Assembly (NCBI GenBank): GCA_900290255.1
Contig: OMOD01000161.1
Location: forward strand, 1 to 44,462
Direction of reading: 5' to 3'
Origin: Candidatus Sulfotelmatobacter kueseliae
GTDB lineage: Bacteria; Acidobacteriota; Terriglobia; Terriglobales; Acidobacteriaceae
DNA: 44,462 nucleotides
Below are positions 32,271-41,881 of the stretch, one piece after another; position 1 is the first letter of the stretch; the number at the start of each line of letters is the position of its first letter. The position numbers were made by a program, and so were the translations under genes. The notes beneath the pieces are model-generated. The model ran no database searches and was not told where the DNA came from. It saw only the letters and a program-made list of their open reading frames with translations.

Positions 32271-33650
32271 ATGAAGCTGACGCTGGCGAAAATCGGTGAG
32301 TTTATTTCCGCCGCGGGAGATTATCCGCGCGAGGAAGTGGCCCAGGGTTACTCCATCGACTCGCGCACCATCGGGAAAGGGGAACTGTTCTTCGCGGTTA
32401 AGGGAGAGCGTTTCGATGGCCACGACTATGTCGCGGCGGCGCTGGACGGCGGTGCGACGGCGGCCGTCGTACGCACCGACCAATGGCACCGCTATTCCTG
32501 GACCAATCGGGTGCTGGTTGTCGACGACACGCTCGGTGCTCTGCAGACGCTGGCGACCGCGGTGCGCAAGCTTTGGGGCAAGCCGCTGGTGGGCGTGACC
32601 GGCTCGACCGGAAAGACCACCACCAAAGAGGCCATCGCTCATGTTCTCGGTGCCAGGCTCCGCGTGCTCAAGTCGGAAGGCAATTTCAACAATCACTTTG
32701 GCCTGCCGCTCATGCTGCTCAAACTGGAACCGGAGCACGATGTCGCCGTCATCGAGATGGGCATGTCGCATGCGGGCGAGATTCGCGCGCTGGCGGGGAT
32801 TGCGCAACCGGACATCGGCGTGGTCACGAACGTTGCGCCCGTGCACCTGGAGTTTTTCGATTCGATCGCCGGAATTGCCCGGGCGAAATACGAACTGGTC
32901 GAGTCGCTGCCCTCGAGCGGAACTGCCGTGCTGAACGCCGATGATGAATACGTGGCGCAGTTCGGACGCGACTTTAAGGGCAAGGTCGTAAGATACGGCC
33001 GGGCGGCGACGGCCGATGTGCGGGCGGAGAACGTCGAGTCGCACGGAGCGGGAGGTTCGACGTTTGACGTAGTCACTGCCGGCGGGCGACAGCCGGCGCG
33101 ATTGCCGCTGGTGGGAGAGCACAACATCGGGAATGCGCTGGCCGCGGTGGCTGTGGCACTGGCTCGCGGACTGACGCTGGCGGAATCCGTGGGCGCGCTG
33201 GCGACGCTCGCGCCGGCGGACAAGCGCGGGCAGGTTCTCAAACTCGGCAACATCACGGTGATCAACGATTGCTACAATTCGAATCCGAAGGCGCTGCATG
33301 CGATGATTGACGCCCTGGCTGCACTCGAGGCAGAGCGGCGCGTTGTGGTCGCGGGAGAGATGCTCGAGCTTGGACCGGCGGGAGAGGAAATGCATCGCGC
33401 CGCAGGCCGGTATGCAGCCGAAAAGAAGATGGACGTTTTGCTGGGCGTGCGGGGCCTGGCCCAGGCGATGGTGGAAAGCGCGGGGCAGGCGGGCATGCGC
33501 GCCGAGTTTGTGGCGACGCCCGAGGAAGCGGGCGAATGGCTGGCGCGCGAAACGCGCGAAGGCGACGTGGTGCTGCTCAAGGCCTCCCGCGGCGTAAAGC
33601 TGGAAAAGGCGCTGGAGACGTGGAAGGCAAAGGGAATTGTTGATTGTTGA
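32271..33650 (+). CDS. murF: UDP-MurNAc-tripeptide:D-alanyl-D-alanine ligase
   Basis: A 459-residue Mur ligase that completes the pentapeptide by adding D-Ala-D-Ala. The ATP loop is GSTGKTT (111-117); EMGMSHAGEI and NVAPVHLEFF follow, with the late INDCYNSNPKAL and VAGEMLELG of MurF. The length is normal. No good ribosome-binding site precedes the ATG. The last four residues (IVDC) and TGA stop are encoded by a family B repeat. Confidence 0.96.
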   Translation: MKLTLAKIGEFISAAGDYPREEVAQGYSIDSRTIGKGELFFAVKGERFDGHDYVAAALDGGATAAVVRTDQWHRYSWTNRVLVVDDTLGALQTLATAVRKLWGKPLVGVTGSTGKTTTKEAIAHVLGARLRVLKSEGNFNNHFGLPLMLLKLEPEHDVAVIEMGMSHAGEIRALAGIAQPDIGVVTNVAPVHLEFFDSIAGIARAKYELVESLPSSGTAVLNADDEYVAQFGRDFKGKVVRYGRAATADVRAENVESHGAGGSTFDVVTAGGRQPARLPLVGEHNIGNALAAVAVALARGLTLAESVGALATLAPADKRGQVLKLGNITVINDCYNSNPKALHAMIDALAALEAERRVVVAGEMLELGPAGEEMHRAAGRYAAEKKMDVLLGVRGLAQAMVESAGQAGMRAEFVATPEEAGEWLARETREGDVVLLKASRGVKLEKALETWKAKGIVDC

Positions 33651-33728
33651 ATTTTGATTGTTGAATGAAAACCAGTGGCTGGCCGAACGGGGTTTTCAAT
33701 CAACAATCAACAATCAAAATTCAACAAT
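33636..33728. repeat. family B heptamer inverted repeat, copy 4
   Basis: The left arm ATTGTTGATTGTTGAATTTT leads into GATTGTTGAATGAAAACC. The right arm is four CAATCAA-type units ending TTCAACAATG. It contains the murF stop codon (33648-33650). Confidence 0.88.
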
Positions 33729-33777
33729 GTTCATGTGTCCTAGTGGTGAGTTCTAGGTTCATCGGGACGGAGGGTCA

Positions 33778-34911
33778 TTGCTCTACTGGCTGTTGTTCCT
33801 GAAGCTGCAACGCTACGTGCCGCCGTTCCGCATTTTTCACTACGTAACGTTCCGCACCGCGTTCGCCAGCCTCACCGCTCTGTTCACCGCGCTCATCGTG
33901 GGGCCGCTGGTGATCGGGCGGTTGCGCGACTTCCAGATCGGGCAGTACATCCGCGAAGAAGGGCCGAAGGCGCATCAGAAAAAAGCGGGCACACCTACTA
34001 TGGGCGGGCTGCTGATCGTGATTGCCATCATCGTTCCTACGCTGCTGTGGGCGGATCTGAGCAACCGCTTCGTGTGGATCGCCGTATTCTCGACGTGCGC
34101 CTACGCGGCCATCGGGTTTACCGACGACTACACCAAGGTGGCGCATCGCCGCAACCTGGGGCTGACCGCGCGCGCCAAGCTCGGACTGCAAATCGCCACC
34201 GCCATCGTGGTGGCGTCGATGCTGATCGCCATGCAGGCCTATGGCATGTATTCCACCAAGCTGATCGTGCCTTTCTTCAAGCAGTTCCGGCCTGATCTGG
34301 TGATCGAGAAGCTGTTGCACAATCCGCACCTCTGGCCGCTGGCGTTCTTGCCCTTCGTGGTGTTCGTGGTTCTGGTGATCGTGGGCTCGAGCAATGCCGT
34401 GAATCTGACCGACGGGCTGGACGGGCTGGCAATCGGCTGCACCGTGATCGCGGCGGGCGCGCTGGCGGTGCTGACCTATGTGAGCGGACACGCGACCTTC
34501 GCGACCTATCTGGAATTGCAGCGCATGCCGCAGGTGGCGGAACTGACTATTTTTTGCGGAGCGATGGTCGGCGCCTCGATTGGTTTTTTGTGGTACAACG
34601 CGCACCCGGCGGAGGTTTTTATGGGCGACGTGGGGTCGCTCGCCCTGGGCGGAGCGATCGGCACCGTCGCCGTGATCATCAAGCAGGAACTGCTGCTGCC
34701 GTTTATCGGCGGCATTTTCGTGATCGAGGCGCTGTCGGTGATTCTGCAGGTCGGCTCCTACAAGCTGCGCAAGAAGCGCATTTTCAAGATGGCGCCGATC
34801 CATCATCATTTCGAGCTGGTGGGCTGGTCGGAGTCGAAGATTATCGTGCGCTTCTGGATTGCGTCGCTGGTATTCGCGCTGTTCGCGCTGACGACGCTGA
34901 AACTAAGATAG
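33778..34911 (+). CDS. mraY: phospho-MurNAc-pentapeptide translocase (lipid I synthase)
   Basis: A 377-residue polytopic membrane enzyme that joins the UDP-MurNAc-pentapeptide to undecaprenyl phosphate. About ten hydrophobic segments are seen. Active-site motifs are GFTDDYTKVAHRRN (Asp-Asp), NAVNLTDGLDGLAIG (metal-binding Asp) and FMGDVGSLALGG, plus the C-terminal HHHFEL. The start is TTG at 33778, supported by GGAGGG four bases upstream and by the conserved N-terminus MLYWLL. No ATG fits. Confidence 0.95.
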   Translation: MLYWLLFLKLQRYVPPFRIFHYVTFRTAFASLTALFTALIVGPLVIGRLRDFQIGQYIREEGPKAHQKKAGTPTMGGLLIVIAIIVPTLLWADLSNRFVWIAVFSTCAYAAIGFTDDYTKVAHRRNLGLTARAKLGLQIATAIVVASMLIAMQAYGMYSTKLIVPFFKQFRPDLVIEKLLHNPHLWPLAFLPFVVFVVLVIVGSSNAVNLTDGLDGLAIGCTVIAAGALAVLTYVSGHATFATYLELQRMPQVAELTIFCGAMVGASIGFLWYNAHPAEVFMGDVGSLALGGAIGTVAVIIKQELLLPFIGGIFVIEALSVILQVGSYKLRKKRIFKMAPIHHHFELVGWSESKIIVRFWIASLVFALFALTTLKLR

Positions 34912-34930
34912 CGCTGCGGCCGACGAGAGG

Positions 34931-35032
34931 ATTGTTGATTGTTGATTTTTGATTGTTGAATGAAAACCCTGGCTCCGGCACGCTGAGACTTACATTCAAC
35001 AATCAACAATCAACAATCAAAATTCAACAATT
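34931..35032. repeat. family B heptamer inverted repeat, copy 5
   Basis: The left arm ATTGTTGATTGTTGATTTTT leads into GATTGTTGAATGAAAACC. The centre is about 30 bp and the right arm consists of CAACAATCAACAATCAACAA followed by TCAAAATTCAACAATT. It fills the mraY-murD gap and ends 8 nt before the murD ATG. Confidence 0.88.
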
Positions 35033-35040
35033 GATTCAGT

Positions 35041-36435
35041 ATGGAACTCAAAGATAAACGCGTGCTGGTGGTGGGACTGGGCAAGTCGGGAGTGGCGTCG
35101 GCGCTGTTTTTGAAGAAGCTTGGGGCGCTGGTGACGGTCTCCGATACCAAGAGCGGCGACGAACTGCGCAACGAGATCCCCATGCTGCTCGATCATGGCA
35201 TTACGGTCGAGACCGGCGGGCACGGCGAGCGCACGTTCCGCGGCCAGGATTTGATTGTGGTCAGCCCCGGCGTGCCCGTGGACGCGCCACCGCTGGTTCA
35301 GGCGCGCTCGCTGGGCGGGAGCGTGATCGGCGAAATCGAACTGGCGGCGCAGTTTCTGCCCGGCCCGATCGTCGCCATTACCGGATCGAACGGCAAAACC
35401 ACGACCACTACACTGGCTGGGGAAGTCATGACCGCGGGCGGATTTCCCACGCTGGTCGGCGGCAACATCGGCACACCAGCCATTTCGCTGGCCGAGCGCG
35501 CCCAGCCGGAAACGGTGATCGTGCTCGAAGTGTCGAGCTTCCAGCTGGAGACGATTCAGAGCTTCCGTCCGAAAATTGCGGTGGTGCTGAATGTCACACC
35601 CGATCATCTCGACCGGCACCGGACCTTTGAGGTCTACGCGGACGCGAAGGCGCGCATCTTCGAAAACCAGCAGGGAAGCGACTTCGCGGTTTTGAATGCC
35701 GATGACCCGACTTGCTTAGCGATGGCCGCGCGGACGCGGGCGCAGGTTTTCTGGTTCGGCCGGCAGAAGGAAGTGCCGCAGGGCGCGTGGGTGCGCGAAG
35801 GCAACATTGTTTTCCGCGATGCGCGCAGTGAATCGAAAACGCCGCAGCGCGAGATCATGCAGGTTTCAGAGATTCCACTCAAGGGTGCGCACAATCTGGA
35901 GAACGTGCTGGCAGCGGTTTGCGTCGGCATGCTGATGGGCTGCCCGCCGGAGAAAATTCGCCAGGCCGTAAAGAATTTCAAGGCCGTCGAGCACCGGCTG
36001 GAGTTTGTGGCCACGATCGGAGGCGTGGATTATTACAACGACTCCAAGGCCACGAATGTGGATGCGACCATTAAGGCGCTGGAGTCGTTCCCGGCGAACA
36101 TTCACCTGATTCTCGGCGGCAAGGACAAGGGCAGCGATTACACCGTGCTCAACGACCTGCTGCGCCAGCGGGTGAAGCGCGTGTATACGATTGGCGCGGC
36201 GGCGGCGAAGATCGAGTCGCAAATTATCTCGGCGAAGGATGGTGGCCCGGAATTGGTGCACGCCGAGACGCTGGAGAACGCCATCCGCAAAGCACACGCC
36301 GCAGCGCAGCCGGGAGACATCGTGCTGCTGGCACCGGCCTGCGCCAGCTTCGATCAGTTCAAGAGCTACGAGCACCGGGGGAAGGTATTCAAGGAGATCG
36401 TGAGGGGACTGGTGGCCGACACTGCGAGGGCGTGA
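35041..36435 (+). CDS. murD: UDP-MurNAc-L-alanine:D-glutamate ligase
   Basis: A 464-residue Mur ligase adding D-Glu. The N-terminal Rossmann part has VVGLGKSGVASA (10-21), and the ATP loop is GSNGKTTTT (115-123). VLEVSSFQLE, NVTPDHLDRH, YNDSKATNVDAT and LAPACASFDQF complete the MurD pattern. No convincing ribosome-binding site is seen between the repeat and the ATG. Confidence 0.96.
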   Translation: MELKDKRVLVVGLGKSGVASALFLKKLGALVTVSDTKSGDELRNEIPMLLDHGITVETGGHGERTFRGQDLIVVSPGVPVDAPPLVQARSLGGSVIGEIELAAQFLPGPIVAITGSNGKTTTTTLAGEVMTAGGFPTLVGGNIGTPAISLAERAQPETVIVLEVSSFQLETIQSFRPKIAVVLNVTPDHLDRHRTFEVYADAKARIFENQQGSDFAVLNADDPTCLAMAARTRAQVFWFGRQKEVPQGAWVREGNIVFRDARSESKTPQREIMQVSEIPLKGAHNLENVLAAVCVGMLMGCPPEKIRQAVKNFKAVEHRLEFVATIGGVDYYNDSKATNVDATIKALESFPANIHLILGGKDKGSDYTVLNDLLRQRVKRVYTIGAAAAKIESQIISAKDGGPELVHAETLENAIRKAHAAAQPGDIVLLAPACASFDQFKSYEHRGKVFKEIVRGLVADTARA

Positions 36436-36483
36436 TCCCTTCTGGAGCGGAGCCCGGTGGCGTGGATCGCCGGTGGCATGGAG

Positions 36484-36554
36484 CCCCGGACGCCCTCGTC
36501 CGGGGGGGCGAACGCTTCAATTACGCTGGGGCGGACGAGGCGTCCGCCCCTCCC
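36484..36554. repeat. REP-like paired hairpins
   Basis: Two hairpins with shared arms: CGGACGCCCTCGTCCG and GGGGCGGACGAGGCGTCCGC followed by CCC. The two sequences are also inverted copies of each other. They lie in the murD-ftsW gap, followed by a half family B repeat. Confidence 0.65.
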
Positions 36555-36576
36555 TGACCTATACCCCGAACCAAAA

Positions 36577-36609
36577 CAATTAACAATCAGAAATCAACAA
36601 TCCACAATT
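36577..36609. repeat. family B, right arm only (copy 6)
   Basis: CAATTAACAATCAGAAATCA followed by ACAATCCACAATT. The left arm is absent, replaced by the GC-rich hairpins at 36484-36554. Confidence 0.65.
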
Positions 36610-36652
36610 CCTTCTGCCTGTCTCCCTCCCTGCATGATGAAATGAGAGTCCC

Positions 36653-37744
36653 ATGGCGAAGCGGGTGAGTGTCGATCGCTGGTTGTTCACCGTCACCATG
36701 CTGCTGGTGTTTCTGGGGCTGGTGATGGTGTTTTCGGCCTCGGCGGTGATGGCGCGGGAGCGCTTCGGCTCGCCTTATGCATTTCTGTCGAAGCAGTTGA
36801 TCTGGGCGGTAGCCGGGCTGGCGGCGATGGTTGTGACCATGCGCCTGGACTACCGCCGCTACCGGAATCCGGCGCTGGTGTTTTCCCTGATGGGCCTGAC
36901 CACCCTGCTGCTGATCTCGGTTTTCTTTCTCGACCGCTCGCACAACACGCATCGCTGGATTCATGCCGGCGGATTTTCTCTGCAGCCTTCGGAACTGGCG
37001 AAGCCGGTGCTGATTCTGTTTCTCGCCTACTTCCTGGAGAGCCGGGCGAAGTCCATGGACGACCTGCGCAACACGCTGGTGCCGGCGGCCGCGCCCGTCG
37101 TGGTGTTTCTGGGCCTGATTGTGCTGGAGCCGGACCTGGGCACGGCCATCGCCTGCGCCGGAATTGCGGCGTGCATTCTGTATGTGGCGGGCATGCGGCT
37201 GCGCTATTTCTTTTATTCCTTCGGGGCATCGCTGGTGCCGTTGTATCTGCTGATTTTTCACGTGGCCTGGCGGCGCGAGCGCATCCTGGCGTTTCTGAAT
37301 CCATACGCCGACCGGCAGAAGGCCGGGTTTCACATTGTTCAGTCGCTGATCGCGGTGGGCACGGGCGGCGTGACCGGCATGGGCCTGATGGAAGGCAAGC
37401 AGAAACTGTTTTATCTGCCCGAGCCGCACACCGACTTTATCTTCGCTAACATTGCCGAGGAACTCGGCCTGGTCGGCGCGACGTTCGTGGTGGCGCTGTT
37501 CGCGATTTTTCTGTGGCGCGGAATGCGGGCGGCGTGGCGCAGCGAAGATTTGTTCGGGCGCTACCTGGCCGTGGGCATCACCAGCATGGTCGGGCTGCAG
37601 GCGTTCATCAACATCAGCGTGGTGCTGGGCATGATGCCGACCAAGGGCATTCCGCTGCCGCTGGTGTCGTACGGCGGATCGTCGCTGTTCGTGACGCTGG
37701 CTTGCGTAGGCGTGCTGCTGAATATTACGAAACAGGCGGAATGA
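36653..37744 (+). CDS. ftsW: peptidoglycan glycosyltransferase FtsW
   Basis: A 363-residue SEDS-family membrane protein that polymerises septal glycan strands with a class B PBP. About ten membrane segments are visible. Signature stretches are HRWIHAGGFSLQPSELAKP (about 101-119), the GIGLMEG-like TGMGLMEGKQK, LPEPHTDFIFANIAEELG and KGIPLPLVSYGGSSL near the C-terminus. Its usual partner FtsI is not encoded in the window. A weak GAGAG precedes the ATG. Confidence 0.95.
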   Translation: MAKRVSVDRWLFTVTMLLVFLGLVMVFSASAVMARERFGSPYAFLSKQLIWAVAGLAAMVVTMRLDYRRYRNPALVFSLMGLTTLLLISVFFLDRSHNTHRWIHAGGFSLQPSELAKPVLILFLAYFLESRAKSMDDLRNTLVPAAAPVVVFLGLIVLEPDLGTAIACAGIAACILYVAGMRLRYFFYSFGASLVPLYLLIFHVAWRRERILAFLNPYADRQKAGFHIVQSLIAVGTGGVTGMGLMEGKQKLFYLPEPHTDFIFANIAEELGLVGATFVVALFAIFLWRGMRAAWRSEDLFGRYLAVGITSMVGLQAFINISVVLGMMPTKGIPLPLVSYGGSSLFVTLACVGVLLNITKQAE

Positions 37745-37757
37745 AGAAACTGCGAAT

Positions 37758-37863
37758 GTCGATTGTTGATTTTTGATTGTTGAATGAAAAGCCCCCGGCG
37801 TCAGCAGGCTGCCGGGAACTGCGGGCACTTCAATCAACAATCATCATTCAACAATCATCAATT
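37758..37863. repeat. family B heptamer inverted repeat, copy 7
   Basis: Left arm CGATTGTTGATTTTTGATTG leading to TTGAATGAAAAGCC. The centre is about 40 bp with a GCCCCCGGCG/CTGCCGGG hairpin, and the right arm is CAATCAACAATCATCATTCA plus ACAATCATCAATT. It lies between ftsW and murG, directly before the murG -10 box. Confidence 0.88.
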
Positions 37864-37867
37864 CCGT

Positions 37868-37873
37868 TATAGT
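37868..37873 (+). promoter_or_regulatory. -10-like box for leaderless murG transcript
   Basis: TATAGT ends six bases before the murG ATG and there is no ribosome-binding site in between, the same arrangement as at murE. No clear -35 is visible because the family B repeat lies there. Confidence 0.4.
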
Positions 37874-37879
37874 CACCTC

Positions 37880-38977
37880 ATGCGCGCAATCTTGGCGGGC
37901 GGCGGGACGGGCGGGCACGTGATCCCTGCGCTGGCCATCGCCAACGAACTCAAGAAAAGTTACGGCGCCGAGGTGCTGTTTATCGGGACGGCGCGCGGCA
38001 TCGAGAACCGGCTGGTGCCGGCGGCGGGATATCCTCTGCAATTGGTAAGGGTGGGCGCGCTGAAAAACGTAAGCCTGGTGACGCGCGCGAAGACGGCGTT
38101 CGACTTGCCGCGCGCGCTCTGGGATGCGGGGCGCATGCTGAATGAGTTCGCGCCCGACGTGGTCATCGGCGTGGGCGGATATGCCTCGGGTCCGGCGATG
38201 CTGGCGGCAGTGGTCAAGCACATTCCCACGCTGGCGCTAGAAGCCAACGTGGTGCCCGGGTTCGCCAATCGCGTGGTGGCACGCTTCGTTTCCGGTGCGG
38301 CGGTGCATTTTGAAGAGACGGCAAAATATTTTCGCCATGGCGAAGTGACGGGCGTACCGGTGCGGCAGGCGTTTTTTGAAATTCCTCCCAAGCGGGGCGG
38401 GACGCCGGCCCTGCTGGTGTTTGGCGGCAGCCAGGGCGCGCATGCGATCAACGAAGCGATGATTCGCTGCCTGCGCGTGCTGCAGCGGGAGGCGCCGGGG
38501 ATTCACATCCTCCATCAGACCGGCGAACGTGACTATAATGACGCGCTGGCGGCGTATCAGAGTTTGAAAGACGCGCCGGGCGAAGCGACGCCGCGGTTCA
38601 CGTTCGAAGTGTTTAAGTTCATCGAGGATATGCCGGCGGCGTTTGCCCGCGCCGACCTGCTGGTTTGCCGCTCGGGCGCAAGCACGGTCGCCGAAATCAC
38701 GGCCGCGGGGAAACCCGCCATTTTTGTGCCGTTTCCGCGGGCGGCGGACGATCATCAGCGCATCAATGCCGAGGCGCTGGCGAGCCACGGGGCGGCGGTG
38801 GTGGTGGAAGAGTCGAAGCTGGAGGGAGTCTGGCTGGCGGAGACGATTGCCGCGTTGCTCGGGGATTCGCCGCGTTTGCAGCGCATGAGCCGGGCGGCGC
38901 GGGAACTGGCGCATCCCAACGCGGCGCGGGATATTGCGGCGATGGCGGCGCGGCTGGCGGGAGTCGAAGAAGATTAG
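37880..38977 (+). CDS. murG: UDP-GlcNAc:lipid I N-acetylglucosaminyltransferase
   Basis: A 365-residue peripheral membrane GT-B enzyme producing lipid II. The N-terminal [15 protein letters not shown] (8-22) contacts lipid [15 protein letters not shown] and [20 protein letters not shown] bind UDP-GlcNAc. I chose the ATG at 37880, which gives the standard start [13 protein letters not shown] longer frame from 37784 runs through the repeat. The stop codon is immediately followed by a family D repeat. Confidence 0.96.
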   Translation: MRAILAGGGTGGHVIPALAIANELKKSYGAEVLFIGTARGIENRLVPAAGYPLQLVRVGALKNVSLVTRAKTAFDLPRALWDAGRMLNEFAPDVVIGVGGYASGPAMLAAVVKHIPTLALEANVVPGFANRVVARFVSGAAVHFEETAKYFRHGEVTGVPVRQAFFEIPPKRGGTPALLVFGGSQGAHAINEAMIRCLRVLQREAPGIHILHQTGERDYNDALAAYQSLKDAPGEATPRFTFEVFKFIEDMPAAFARADLLVCRSGASTVAEITAAGKPAIFVPFPRAADDHQRINAEALASHGAAVVVEESKLEGVWLAETIAALLGDSPRLQRMSRAARELAHPNAARDIAAMAARLAGVEED

Positions 38978-39076
38978 CCGCGGATTTGCACGGATATTCA
39001 CGGATACCTCTTTTATTCTCTTGGTCTTTCCCAAGTTTTAGGGTTTATCCGTGAAGATCCGTGTTAATCCGTGGCC
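38978..39076. repeat. family D 10-bp-unit inverted repeat, copy 3
   Basis: CGCGGATTTG, CACGGATATT and CACGGATACC units; AT-rich centre; ATCCGTGAAG, ATCCGTGTTA and ATCCGTGGCC close the element. It begins directly after the murG stop codon. Confidence 0.88.
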
Positions 39077-39089
39077 AGGAAGTTGACTT

Positions 39090-40544
<1,455 letters not shown>

Positions 40545-40579
40545 GCGAGGGGATCAGAGTCGGTCAATGAGGATGGCGC

Positions 40580-40942
40580 TTATTCCATCTGGACGAGGAC
40601 AGCGACGTCGAGCTTTGAATAGTACTTCTTTACGTCGTTCGCTCCGTATTTGCTTCGAAATTTCTCGACCACGGACGACACCTGTTTGGCATCAGTGACC
40701 GAAACAGCCTTCAATTCGGCCTCTGCGCCCCGCGCATCGATCCGAATCGACGGGTTTTTGAGCACGTTCTTGTACCACTGTGTTTCCGAGCCCTGCACCG
40801 GCAGGAGGTAAAGCTTGTCACCATCCAATACAAACCAGATCGGGTTTGAAATGGTGTGACCCGATTTTCTGCCGATCACGCTGATCTTAATTTCGCGAGA
40901 TCGGGAAAGGCGATCCTTTAGAGTATCGTTTCGAACTGCCAT
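40580..40942 (-). CDS. DUF385/Ddn-like flavin or F420-binding split-barrel protein
   Basis: A 120-residue single split-barrel domain. The pattern ISVIGRKSGHTISNPIWFVLDGDKLY, then WYKNVLKNPSIRIDA, resembles the deazaflavin (F420)-dependent nitroreductase / DUF385 family and more loosely pyridoxamine-phosphate-oxidase-like proteins. Cofactor and substrate cannot be told. It sits on the opposite strand between murC and ftsQ. The next gene upstream on its own strand is a cupin, 20 nt away, so the two are one transcript. Confidence 0.75.
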   Translation of the reverse strand: MAVRNDTLKDRLSRSREIKISVIGRKSGHTISNPIWFVLDGDKLYLLPVQGSETQWYKNVLKNPSIRIDARGAEAELKAVSVTDAKQVSSVVEKFRSKYGANDVKKYYSKLDVAVLVQME

Positions 40943-40962
40943 GTTCCCTCCAGCGGCAACTC

Positions 40963-41367
40963 TTAGCCTGAAGACTTCTGATATTGTTCGTCGCTGACTT
41001 GTTCCATCCAGTCGACAACCTTGCCTTCCTTCTTCTCCTGGATGGCGATGTGCGTCATGGCCGTGGCCGGAGCAGCGCCGTGCCAGTGCTTCTCGCTGGG
41101 CGAAAACCAGACTACGTCACCGGGCCGGATCTCCTCGATCGGCCCGCCCCAGCGCTGTGCCCAGCCGCAGCCAGCCGTCACGATGAGAGTCTGACCGAGC
41201 GGATGCGTGTGCCATGCGGTGCGCGCGCCGGGCTCGAAGGTTACGCTGGCGCCGGACACTAGCGCCGGATCGGGCGCCTGAAAGAGTGGATCAATTCGTA
41301 CCGTGCCGGTGAACCAGTCTGCCGGTCCCTTTGCGGAAGGCTGCGTGCCGACTCTTCTGATTTCCAT
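40963..41367 (-). CDS. cupin-domain protein
   Basis: A 134-residue small cupin. Metal-binding motif 1 is [17 protein letters not shown] (His residues 57 and 59), and motif 2 is [16 protein letters not shown]. Proteins of this type often accompany aldo/keto reductases or carboxymuconolactone-decarboxylase-like proteins; a reductase remnant lies 19 nt upstream. The substrate is unknown. Confidence 0.85.
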   Translation of the reverse strand: MEIRRVGTQPSAKGPADWFTGTVRIDPLFQAPDPALVSGASVTFEPGARTAWHTHPLGQTLIVTAGCGWAQRWGGPIEEIRPGDVVWFSPSEKHWHGAAPATAMTHIAIQEKKEGKVVDWMEQVSDEQYQKSSG

Positions 41368-41386
41368 TTGTTCAGCTCCTGCTTCT

Positions 41387-41545
41387 TCAGAGTCCGGTCA
41401 TTTTCTCCAGGCGTTCCGGATACCGATCGCCTTCCACCTTGATCTTGGAAGCGGCGTCGTCGATATCGCGGAGATCATTGGCCGTCAATTCGATTGCCAC
41501 CGCCCCGATGTTTTCTTCCAGGCGGTTCAGCTTCGTCGTGCCTAT
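41387..41545 (-). pseudogene. C-terminal remnant of an aldo/keto reductase
   Basis: On the minus strand, 52 codons plus TGA read IGTTKLNRLEENIGAVAIEL, then [32 protein letters not shown]. This is the typical end of an aldo/keto reductase (the family motif 'PIPGTTKL..LEENIGA', then 'LEKMTG'). Upstream of the Ile the similarity stops abruptly and no start codon or NADPH-binding part is present. The rest of the gene has therefore been deleted. It probably once headed an operon with the cupin and DUF385-like genes. Confidence 0.8.
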
Positions 41546-41664
41546 TGAGCATCTTATGCCGCTGGCAGCCCTCCGCGCACAACTCGGAGACTATGCTGGC
41601 TGGTGAAAGAACCGCGTTTACGCCGATTAACCCCTGCCGCTGGAACTTGCCGGCCCCCAGCTGC

Positions 41665-41754
41665 CACGGATTTACACGGATGCACACGGATAGACCAATG
41701 AAGAGAGAAGACGACAAGCGAATTATCCGTGAAGATCCGTGTGAATCCGTGGCG
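41665..41754. repeat. family D 10-bp-unit inverted repeat, copy 4
   Basis: CACGGATTTA, CACGGATGCA and CACGGATAGA; A/G-rich centre; ATCCGTGAAG, ATCCGTGTGA and ATCCGTGGC. It lies between the reductase remnant and ftsQ. The rest of 41546-41881 shows no gene, only a possible TATATT -10 box near 41832 for ftsQ. Confidence 0.88.
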
Positions 41755-41881
41755 AACCGCGTGGGTGCCCAAAGCGGTTCCCGCCGGTGCAAGAGAACCA
41801 ATTTTTGGTCTATCTCCGGCGCAAAAATGCGGCTATATTGATAAGGCTCAGCGATTCCCTGACGACAACTGACCTGAACTG

